A stretch of DNA of 5,132 nt from Prevotellaceae bacterium UBA4359 (GTDB taxonomy: Bacteria > Bacteroidota > Bacteroidia > Bacteroidales > Bacteroidaceae). The notes under the pieces were generated by a model, which had not been told where the DNA came from, made no database searches, and saw only the letters and a list, made by a program, of their open reading frames with translations. Of the stretch, positions 1-5,132 are shown in pieces. The translations under genes and the position numbers were made by a program. The DNA lies in NCBI GenBank assembly GCA_002393555.1, contig DGSP01000079.1, forward strand, positions 4,893 through 10,024, read 5' to 3'. Numbering within the stretch: position 1 is the stretch's first letter; every line of letters begins with the position of its first letter.

Positions 1-31
1 GAAGCGTTTGGAACATCCGAAACTTGAATTC

Positions 32-55
32 ATTATTAATTATTAATTGCTAATT
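32..55. repeat. AT-rich heptamer tandem repeat upstream of the regulator
   Basis: Two exact copies of ATTATTA (32-38 and 39-45) are followed by a degenerate copy ATTGCTA (46-52) and a partial ATT. The tract ends about 15 bases before the chosen ATG. AT-rich, A/T-only leaders are usual in front of Bacteroidota genes, which do not depend on Shine-Dalgarno pairing. I find no TAnnTTTG promoter element in bases 1-70, so the promoter of the regulator is probably upstream of the window or diverges from consensus. Confidence 0.5.
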
Positions 56-70
56 CCAACTCCTAAACCC

Positions 71-2026
71 ATGTTCGGCTTCCTCCTTTTCCTCCTCATC
101 ATCCTCCTTCCCCTCAGCAGTCAGGCAGGCGAAGCCAGCAACAACTACTACACCCTCAACCGCCAGAACGGGCTGAGCAGCAACCACATCCTGCAGATGC
201 TGCAACTCACAGACGGACGCATGGTCATCGTCACCGACCGCGCCGTTGACATCTACGACGGTCACCGCCTGCAGTCCGTAGCCATCGACACCACCCGATG
301 GGTCAGCCTCCCTTCCTACACAGGAGCCACCCACCTCTACGCCGACAACCACCACCGCCTCTGGCTCAAGCAATGGGGACGGCTCTACTGCCTCCATCTC
401 CCCACCCTACGTTGGGAAAAAACAAAAGACTGGACAGCCACAGACTTCTTCATCACCCAAAATGGAGAAACATGGGTTAAAAAAGGACAGACCCTGCAAA
501 ACCCCACCACCCACCGCCACCTGCAAATGCCAGCCCAAGCAGGCAACCTGCAAGATGTCATGACCCTCGCCGACAGCACCTACGCCTTCTTCAGCACAGG
601 GAAACTCGCTGTCTATCAGAAAGACGGACGCATAGCCTACCTTTCAGAAGCATACGGGGAAGCCCAACGACAAAAGTATGCCAGCACGTCACTGGTCGTC
701 CTTGGAGCAGACCGCCGCTTCTACCAAGTGCGTACAGGCAGCGGCGGCTCTATCCTCCAGTCGTTCGACCCCCACACCCACCAATGGCACCAACTGATGA
801 CCAGTTCCACCTGGATGCACACCCTCACACCCACCCCCACAGGAATGCTCTACCTGACCACCCCCGACGGTTACCTGCGCATCAACCCCACCACAGGCGA
901 GAAAGAGTTTTTCAAAGAACTGCACCTGCCCGACGGCACCACACTCACCACAGGCATCAACACCGTGTGGCTCGACCGTGAAGGAGGCATCTGGCTCGGC
1001 ACCTACAACAACGGATTGCTCTACACATCGCCCCTCTCCGGCCTTTTCGACACCCGGCCCATCGATATAGAGGTACACCCCATCCTCTCTGCCATCTACC
1101 TGCACGGACAGCCCCTGCAAGTAGGCCAGACCTACGGCGGCGACACCCTGCTCAGCGTCACCCCACCCTACGCCAGCCACCTCTCCCTTGCCCACGACCA
1201 AAACTCCCTGGCCTTTCAGTTCTCCACCATGAACTACGTGCGGCCCCGCAGCACCTACTACCGCTACCGCCTCTCTGGCATCAGCGGGCAATGGCACATT
1301 CTCTCTGCCGACACGACCAACCATCAAGTCGATGACAAAGGCATCTTCTACCTTCCCCTGGTCAGCCTCTCACCGGGCCACTACACCCTTGAGGTGATGG
1401 CCACCACCAACCCTGCCCACTGGAACCCTGCCGATGTGCGCCGCATCACCTTCACCATCCGTCCTCCTTGGTGGCAGACCCCCATCGCCTACCTCACCTA
1501 TTTATTATTAGGCATCGCCGCTCTCCTCATCCTCTTCGGCCTCTACCGCCGCCACCTGCAGCGCAAAAGCCGTGAAGACATGCTCCTGCTGCGCATCCAA
1601 AACCTCGTTGAACAAATCAACCGCTACGAACACTCCGAAGCCATCGTCATGCTCAACGAGCCAGACCCCGTCAGCCCAACAGCCACACTCCCCGAACCCA
1701 CACCCCAAGAAAAAGAATTCATGGCCCGTGCCACCCTGCTCGTGGAGCAACACATCACCGACCCCACCTACAACGTGGAACGATTGGCCGCCGACCTCTG
1801 CATGGAGCGCACAGGACTCTACAAGCGGCTCACCCACCTCATGCAGCAGTCACCCGTAGCCTTCATCCGCAGCATCCGGCTCCACCGCGCCGCCCGCATG
1901 CTACAAGAGGGAAACATGACCGTGACCGACATAGCCCAGCACACAGGCTTCGGCTCCACCAGTTACTTTAGCAAATGTTTCCAGAAGGAATTTGGTTGCA
2001 AACCATCAGAATTTTCCCCGAAATAA
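71..2026 (+). CDS. Transmembrane propeller/Y_Y_Y sensor with C-terminal AraC DNA-binding domain (kinase-less HTCS-like regulator)
   Basis: This 651-residue protein is probably an inner-membrane regulator that senses a glycan product in the periplasm and activates nearby catabolic genes. The ATG at 71 was chosen because it opens directly into a signal sequence (MFGFLLFLLIILLP...SSQAG). An in-frame TTG at 47 would add eight residues, including two prolines, ahead of it. Residues about 25-330 carry beta-propeller sensor repeats: NGLSSN near residue 33 and INTVWLDREGGIWLGTYNNGL at about 296-316 match the two-component-regulator propeller signature. Residues about 370-465 are a Y_Y_Y domain (YYRYRLSGISGQW; LSPGHYTLEVMA; IRPPWW). 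One membrane helix lies at about 471-492, followed by a basic, possibly coiled-coil linker. Residues 548-651 form an AraC domain with two helix-turn-helices (about 569-594 and 617-648, including TVTDIAQHTGFGSTSYFSKCF). No histidine kinase or receiver domain is present, and the periplasmic part is about half that of a classical hybrid two-component system. The target sugar is unknown. Its own 3' end abuts a candidate operator. Confidence 0.9.
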   Translation: MFGFLLFLLIILLPLSSQAGEASNNYYTLNRQNGLSSNHILQMLQLTDGRMVIVTDRAVDIYDGHRLQSVAIDTTRWVSLPSYTGATHLYADNHHRLWLKQWGRLYCLHLPTLRWEKTKDWTATDFFITQNGETWVKKGQTLQNPTTHRHLQMPAQAGNLQDVMTLADSTYAFFSTGKLAVYQKDGRIAYLSEAYGEAQRQKYASTSLVVLGADRRFYQVRTGSGGSILQSFDPHTHQWHQLMTSSTWMHTLTPTPTGMLYLTTPDGYLRINPTTGEKEFFKELHLPDGTTLTTGINTVWLDREGGIWLGTYNNGLLYTSPLSGLFDTRPIDIEVHPILSAIYLHGQPLQVGQTYGGDTLLSVTPPYASHLSLAHDQNSLAFQFSTMNYVRPRSTYYRYRLSGISGQWHILSADTTNHQVDDKGIFYLPLVSLSPGHYTLEVMATTNPAHWNPADVRRITFTIRPPWWQTPIAYLTYLLLGIAALLILFGLYRRHLQRKSREDMLLLRIQNLVEQINRYEHSEAIVMLNEPDPVSPTATLPEPTPQEKEFMARATLLVEQHITDPTYNVERLAADLCMERTGLYKRLTHLMQQSPVAFIRSIRLHRAARMLQEGNMTVTDIAQHTGFGSTSYFSKCFQKEFGCKPSEFSPK

Positions 2027-2037
2027 GCCCTTTTCAA

Positions 2038-2068
2038 CATTTGTTACCAAAGACATCTTCATTTGTTA
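2038..2068. promoter_or_regulatory. Candidate AraC-type operator: 9-base direct repeat, 22-base period
   Basis: CATTTGTTA occurs at 2038-2046 and again at 2060-2068, on the same strand, with starts 22 bases apart (about two helical turns). A C three bases upstream is also shared. AraC-family proteins commonly bind two direct half-sites about 21 bases apart, with the downstream site touching the -35/-33 region. Here the second copy supplies the only TTTG near the promoter element at 2093-2100. It lies 12 bases past the stop codon of an AraC-domain regulator. Binding is inference; the repeat is directly visible. Confidence 0.45.
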
Positions 2069-2100
2069 TACATCCCTAACACCAATTTTCCCTACCTTTG
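2062..2100 (+). promoter_or_regulatory. Bacteroidota promoter (TACCTTTG -7 element, poorly placed -33)
   Basis: TACCTTTG at 2093-2100 is an exact match to the Bacteroidota -7 consensus TAnnTTTG. The nearest TTTG (2062-2065) is 27 bases upstream rather than the usual 19-21, and nothing resembling TTTG sits at the expected place, so the -33 element is weak. That is what an activator-dependent promoter would look like, and the TTTG lies inside the candidate operator. Transcription would start near 2106. The first ATG downstream is 2145, in a decayed gene; the first intact gene is the GH31 enzyme at 2375. Confidence 0.6.
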
Positions 2101-2144
2101 CACCATCAAAACCAACCCAATCCAAAACCTATCAAGACAAAACG

Positions 2145-2301
2145 ATGAAAAAGTTTCTACATCACAGGCGACCGCCCCTGCCACATCCTGCCCTCGCGCT
2201 GTGCGACAGAAGGAACGCTGGAGAACCGCATCTTCCAGCGCAAACTCGAGGGTGTGGCGCAGTTGCTGTCCGAAGAAAACGTCATCAGCAGAGGGGAGTA
2301 A
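2145..2301 (+). pseudogene. Frameshifted short gene relic between regulator and GH31 gene
   Basis: An ATG AAA AAG start (2145) follows the promoter at normal leader distance, but its frame runs into an arginine/proline-rich nonsense peptide. One base further on, a different frame reads from 2155 to a TAA at 2299-2301 and looks truly coding: FYITGDRPCHILPSR early, ENRIFQRKLEGVAQLL late. By hand count over its 48 codons, G+C is about 58%, 44% and 79% at codon positions 1, 2 and 3, the expected coding pattern for this DNA. That frame has no start codon of its own, because a TGA overlaps the ATG at 2146-2148. Removing one T of the TTT at 2154-2156 would join the two into a 51-residue protein beginning MKKFYITGDRP. 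I do not recognise the family. The first ten residues recall the start of tryptophanyl-tRNA synthetase (TGDRPTG), but the rest does not follow it. It could be a fused, internally deleted gene fragment or a sequencing error in a real small gene. Confidence 0.5.
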
Positions 2302-2374
2302 CCCCCAGCAAGAGACACATCCCCCAAAAACAAAGCAAAACAAACATTCTCTATCAACCTATTATATAAGTAAT
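2302..2374 (+). other. A-rich untranslated leader of the GH31 gene
   Basis: These bases are rich in A and C and poor in G (for example cccccaaaaacaaagcaaaac), and end in an A/T-only run just before the ATG at 2375. No Shine-Dalgarno sequence and no TAnnTTTG element is present, so the GH31 gene appears to depend on the promoter at 2093-2100. That gives a leader of roughly 270 nt including the relic. No stable hairpin is obvious by eye. Confidence 0.4.
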
Positions 2375-4759
2375 ATGAAAAGAAACATCATCGCCGCCCT
2401 TTTGCTGACAGCCTGTGTCAGCACGGGTGCACAAACCATCGAGTTCTACACCCCCCGCACGGTCCGTGTGGTGAAGGACAATGGACTCAAGCCAGAGAAA
2501 AAGTCACTGGTCGTTACGGTTCAGCCGCAGAACGTGAAGGTGAGCCGAACCCAACAAGGCTCAGCCACCGTGTACAAGTCTTCCGTCCTCACCGTGACCG
2601 TGAAAGACGGCAAGGTGTCCTTCGCCGACAGCAAGGGCACACCTCTCACCAGTGAGAACGAAAGCACCTTCACCCCCATCACGTCGGGTCCCGATGCCGG
2701 AGCCAGCAAGGTGAAGCAGACCTGGACACTCGATGCCGACGAGCCCATCTATGGTGTGGGCATGCTGCAGAACGGCAAACTCTCCCAGCGTGGCGAAAAC
2801 CGCCGCATGGAGCAGTCAAACCTCGAAGACTATGCCCATTTCTACCAGAGCATCAAGGGCTACGGCATCTACTGGGACAACTACTCACCCACCGTTCTCG
2901 TCACTCCGGCCGAGGGACAGGCCGGAGAGGTCAGTCTGGAGTCGGAAGTGGGCAAGCAGATAGACTACTACTTCATCTATGGCGGCGATGCCGACGGCGT
3001 GATTGCTGAGATGCGTCACCTCTCAGGCCATGTGCCCATGGTGCCGCTGTGGACTTATGGCTTCCATCAGAGCCGCGAACGCTACAAGAGCCAACAGGAA
3101 CTGCTGGAGGTGGTGCGCAAGTATCGCGACCTCGGAGTGCCCTTCGACGGCATCGTGCAGGACTGGCAATACTGGGGCAGCAACTACACGTGGAATGCCA
3201 TGGACTTCCTCAACGACGAGTTCGGCCAGGCACAGCGCATGATTGACGAGGTGCACAAAAAGAATGCCCACCTGAGCATCAGCATCTGGGCCTCCTTCGG
3301 CCCCGAGACCAAGCAGTTCCGCGAACTGAAAGAGAAGAACATGCTCTTCAGTTTCGAGACATGGCCCCAGAGCGGACTCCCCATGTGGCCTCCGCGCATG
3401 GACTATCCCAGCGGAGTGCGCGTGTATGACGCTTTCAACCCCGAGGCCCGCGACATCTACTGGAAATACCTCTCCCACATGCACCAGATGGGCATCGATG
3501 CCTGGTGGATGGACTCGACCGACCCCGACCACCACAGTTACAAGGACAGCGACCTCGACGAACGCTGCTACTTGGGCAGTTACCGCAGTGTGCGCAACGC
3601 CTTCCCGCTCATGACCGTGGGCGGCGTGTATGACCACCAGCGGGGAGCGGACAGCCAGAAGCGCACCTACATCTTCACCCGCTCCTACTTTGCCGGCCAG
3701 CAGCGCACGGGCGCACAGACCTGGAGCGGCGACATCGGCTCTTCGTGGGAGAACCTGCGCAAGCAAATTCCCCTCTGCCTCAACCACACGCTCACGGCCA
3801 ACCCCAACGTGAACTGCGACATCGGCGGCTTCTTTGCCGGCTCCTACAACACACAGGGCCACAACTCTGCCACACGCAACCCGCAGTATCAGGAACTCTA
3901 CGTGCGATGGATGCAGTTTGGAGCCTTCATGCCCATGATGCGCAGCCACGGCACCGACGTGTATCGCGAACTCTACTACTACGGCAAGCAGGGCGAACCC
4001 GTCTATGACGCTCTCGTCGATGCCGTCCGCCTCCGCTACCGCTTCCTCCCCTACATCTACAGCACCGCATGGCAGGTGAGCAAGAACGATGACTCTTTCA
4101 TGCGCGCCCTCTTCATGGACTTCAAAGAGGACAAGCAGACTTGGAACAATGCCAAGGAATACATGTTTGGCCGCAACGTGCTCGTTTGCCCCGTGCTCCA
4201 TCCGCTCTACACCACCGAGAAGATAGTCAGGACCGACGAGATGAGCGGCTGGAACAAGCAGGAAGGCAATGGCGAACGGCACAACGGCTATCCCGTCATC
4301 GACTGGAAAGCCAACAAGCAGTATGAGGTCTATCTGCCCAAAGGCACGGCATGGTACGACTTCTGGACAGGCACACGCCACGACGGCGGACAGAGCCTCA
4401 CCGCCGCCGCACCGCTGAGCCACTCGCCTCTCTATGTGAAGGCAGGCTCCATCCTGCCCCTCGGCCCCGACGTGCAGTATGCCAACGAGAACAAGTTCGA
4501 CCGCCTCACCCTCTGCGTCTATCCCGGAGCCGATGCCACCTTCACCCTCTACGAAGACGAAGGCGACTCCTACAACTACGAGAAGGGGCAGTACAGCACC
4601 ATTCTCCTCACTTGGAACGAACGCAGCAAGACGCTCACCATTGGCAAGCGTACAGGCACCTTCACAGGTATGCCACAGAGCCGCACTTTCACGGTGAAGG
4701 TGTTGGGTGGCACCGAAAAGACCGTCACCTACACAGGCAAGGAACTGAAGGTGAAGTAA
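2375..4759 (+). CDS. Exported GH31 family alpha-glycosidase (alpha-xylosidase/alpha-glucosidase type)
   Basis: This 794-residue retaining glycoside hydrolase of family 31 should remove terminal alpha-linked xylose or glucose from oligosaccharides, probably in the periplasm. The ATG at 2375 was chosen because it begins a signal peptide (MKRNIIAALLLTACVSTGAQ). The open frame extends upstream only through untranslated sequence and the relic. Residues about 21-220 form the N-terminal beta-sandwich. A TIM barrel follows, with IVQDWQYWG (260-268) lining the sugar subsite and GIDAWWMD ending in the nucleophile Asp380. TWSGDI contains the acid/base Asp453, and CDIGGF (481-486) and MRSHG (522-526) are further active-site strands. 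After about residue 600 come C-terminal beta-domains, the last (about 700-794, YPGADATFTLYEDEGDSYNYEKG) resembling DUF5110. No PA14-like insertion is evident. The residue three after the nucleophile is Asp383, where many relatives have Glu. An LTAC motif at 11-14 could be a lipobox. Substrate cannot be fixed from sequence alone; the QDWQYWG and WWMDST motifs favour the clade with alpha-xylosidases. Confidence 0.93.
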   Translation: MKRNIIAALLLTACVSTGAQTIEFYTPRTVRVVKDNGLKPEKKSLVVTVQPQNVKVSRTQQGSATVYKSSVLTVTVKDGKVSFADSKGTPLTSENESTFTPITSGPDAGASKVKQTWTLDADEPIYGVGMLQNGKLSQRGENRRMEQSNLEDYAHFYQSIKGYGIYWDNYSPTVLVTPAEGQAGEVSLESEVGKQIDYYFIYGGDADGVIAEMRHLSGHVPMVPLWTYGFHQSRERYKSQQELLEVVRKYRDLGVPFDGIVQDWQYWGSNYTWNAMDFLNDEFGQAQRMIDEVHKKNAHLSISIWASFGPETKQFRELKEKNMLFSFETWPQSGLPMWPPRMDYPSGVRVYDAFNPEARDIYWKYLSHMHQMGIDAWWMDSTDPDHHSYKDSDLDERCYLGSYRSVRNAFPLMTVGGVYDHQRGADSQKRTYIFTRSYFAGQQRTGAQTWSGDIGSSWENLRKQIPLCLNHTLTANPNVNCDIGGFFAGSYNTQGHNSATRNPQYQELYVRWMQFGAFMPMMRSHGTDVYRELYYYGKQGEPVYDALVDAVRLRYRFLPYIYSTAWQVSKNDDSFMRALFMDFKEDKQTWNNAKEYMFGRNVLVCPVLHPLYTTEKIVRTDEMSGWNKQEGNGERHNGYPVIDWKANKQYEVYLPKGTAWYDFWTGTRHDGGQSLTAAAPLSHSPLYVKAGSILPLGPDVQYANENKFDRLTLCVYPGADATFTLYEDEGDSYNYEKGQYSTILLTWNERSKTLTIGKRTGTFTGMPQSRTFTVKVLGGTEKTVTYTGKELKVK

Positions 4760-4820
4760 CGGCATGAACCCCTCTGACAAGAAGGTGCTGCGCCAAAACA
4801 GACTCTTCCACACGCTCTCA

Positions 4821-4888
4821 ACCGACGTCCCCGATGTCGGTGAACCGACATCGGGGACATCGATTGACCGACATCGGGGACATCGATT
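4821..4888. repeat. 23-base-period repeat with direct and inverted copies
   Basis: ACCGAC recurs at 4821, 4844 and 4867, exactly 23 bases apart. The second and third units share a 21-base identical stretch (4845-4865 and 4868-4888; core CCGACATCGGGGACATCG). The first unit carries the core in inverted form (GTCCCCGATGTCGG). Within each direct unit GACATCG is itself repeated nine bases apart. The GC-rich block contrasts with the AT-rich sequence that follows. It looks like a dispersed intergenic palindromic element rather than coding sequence. Bases 4889-4992, beyond it, show T-rich tracts and nothing else I can name. Confidence 0.75.
4827..4858 (+). terminator. Perfect 14-bp hairpin after the GH31 gene, possible terminator
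   Basis: GTCCCCGATGTCGG (4827-4840) and CCGACATCGGGGAC (4845-4858) are exact reverse complements separated by a TGAA loop. The stem lies 67 bases after the GH31 stop codon and before the next promoter, a natural place for transcription to end. No T-run follows directly; the nearest is a short TTTT at 4887-4890 after a second copy of the right arm. The left arm could pair equally well with that copy (4868-4881), giving an alternative longer-looped hairpin ending closer to the T-run. Confidence 0.5.
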
Positions 4889-4992
4889 TTGGGCCTGCAG
4901 CATCATTGCTGATGATGATATAAGTTTGGGGCTGACGACTTCACGGCGAATAGTGGATAGCGGATAATCATAATAACTTTTTTTGCTTTTTC

Positions 4993-5024
4993 TTTGGCCG
5001 TTTTTTTCATTTATCGTAATTTTG
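4993..5024 (+). promoter_or_regulatory. Near-consensus Bacteroidota promoter for the downstream gene
   Basis: TTTG at 4993-4996 and TAATTTTG at 5017-5024 (a match to TAnnTTTG) are separated by exactly 20 bases, the preferred spacing for the Bacteroidota primary sigma factor. T-rich tracts flank and precede it (4978-4984, 5001-5007). Transcription would start near 5030, giving a leader of roughly 60 nt, AT-rich and without a Shine-Dalgarno sequence, to the ATG at 5093. Confidence 0.75.
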
Positions 5025-5092
5025 TACTGTCATTTTCCAATGACACCTTTATTATCACAACACAATTCTAACTAACAAAAACCATTTTACCA

Positions 5093-5132
5093 ATGAAGAA
5101 ATCATTACTGGTTCATCCCCGAATTGCGTTGG
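5093..5132 (+). CDS. Start of an unidentified gene, cut by the window end
   Basis: ATG at 5093 reads MKKSLLVHPRIAL and continues off the window. It is supported by the well-formed promoter upstream, an AT-rich leader (actaacaaaaacc...) typical of Bacteroidota starts, and a lysine-rich then hydrophobic opening that could be the beginning of a signal peptide, although His-Pro-Arg interrupts it. In carbohydrate-utilisation loci such a position is often held by a SusC-like transporter or another exported protein, but thirteen residues do not allow a name. Confidence 0.55.
   Translation, partial: MKKSLLVHPRIAL

Noticed and set aside
47..70. TTG at 47 as the regulator start
   Set aside because: It lies in an AT-rich repeat and would put a proline-containing stretch before the signal peptide. 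The ATG at 71 begins directly at the hydrophobic leader.
1..70. Promoter for the regulator within the window
   Set aside because: A TTTG at 7-10 is present, but no TAnnTTTG lies at a suitable distance, so I cannot support a promoter here.
689..1327. 212-codon minus-strand open frame inside the regulator gene
   Set aside because: It is a shadow of the propeller and Y_Y_Y coding region. It is Gly/Val-rich and has no recognisable motif.
2145..2160. Programmed ribosomal frameshift at the A-rich start of the relic
   Set aside because: Joining the frames needs a +1 shift only three codons after the start. The A-run is not a valid -1 slippery heptamer in frame, and no stimulatory structure or stop-codon pause site is present. 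An indel or error is simpler.
2063..2374. Upstream extension of the GH31 frame by 104 residues
   Set aside because: The extension begins at a TTG before the promoter -7 element, crosses the relic in a non-coding frame and has no signal peptide. The ATG at 2375 gives a proper one.
3023..4906. 627-codon open frame on the minus strand opposite the GH31 gene
   Set aside because: It lies antisense to a clearly functional enzyme with intact catalytic motifs. Its peptide is a Val/Ala/His-rich shadow produced by high G+C third codon positions, with no recognisable domain.
4764..4967. 67-codon open frame starting just after the GH31 stop
   Set aside because: It runs through the palindromic repeat and its peptide simply translates the repeat (VPDVGEPTSGTS). 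There is no promoter or start context of its own and no coding-like composition.

Overview
The window looks like chromosomal DNA of a Bacteroidota member, most likely a Prevotella/Segatella- or Bacteroides-type gut or rumen anaerobe. Three things suggest this. There are promoters of the Bacteroidota form (TTTG about 20 bases upstream of TAnnTTTG). There are no Shine-Dalgarno sequences in front of the start codons. The gene content is that of a carbohydrate-utilisation locus: a membrane-anchored propeller/Y_Y_Y/AraC regulator beside an exported family 31 glycoside hydrolase. The genus call is inference.

Layout, all on the plus strand. Bases 1-70 are an AT-rich upstream region with a short heptamer repeat. 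Bases 71-2026 encode a 651-residue transmembrane transcription regulator. It has a signal peptide, a periplasmic beta-propeller, a Y_Y_Y domain, one membrane helix and a C-terminal AraC DNA-binding domain, but no histidine kinase or receiver domain. Bases 2027-2374 hold no intact gene. They contain a 9-base direct repeat spaced 22 bases apart (candidate operator), a TACCTTTG promoter element, a frameshifted gene relic (2145-2301) and an A-rich leader. Bases 2375-4759 encode a 794-residue secreted GH31 alpha-glycosidase with both catalytic aspartates. Bases 4760-5092 hold a perfect 14-bp GC-rich hairpin built from a 23-base-period repeat, T-rich tracts and a near-consensus promoter. That promoter drives a gene starting at 5093 that runs off the window.

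Reading of the locus (inference): the regulator senses a sugar in the periplasm and binds the direct repeat beside its own 3' end. This activates the promoter at about 2093-2100, which drives the GH31 enzyme. The relic shows that another gene or gene start once sat between promoter and enzyme. It has decayed, leaving the enzyme with an unusually long leader of about 270 nt. The gene after 5093 has its own promoter and could be the next member of the utilisation locus, but only 13 residues are visible.

I see no RNA gene, CRISPR array, insertion sequence or clearly new multi-gene system. The least ordinary items are the kinase-less sensor/regulator, the direct-repeat operator candidate, the frameshifted relic and the periodic hairpin repeat.
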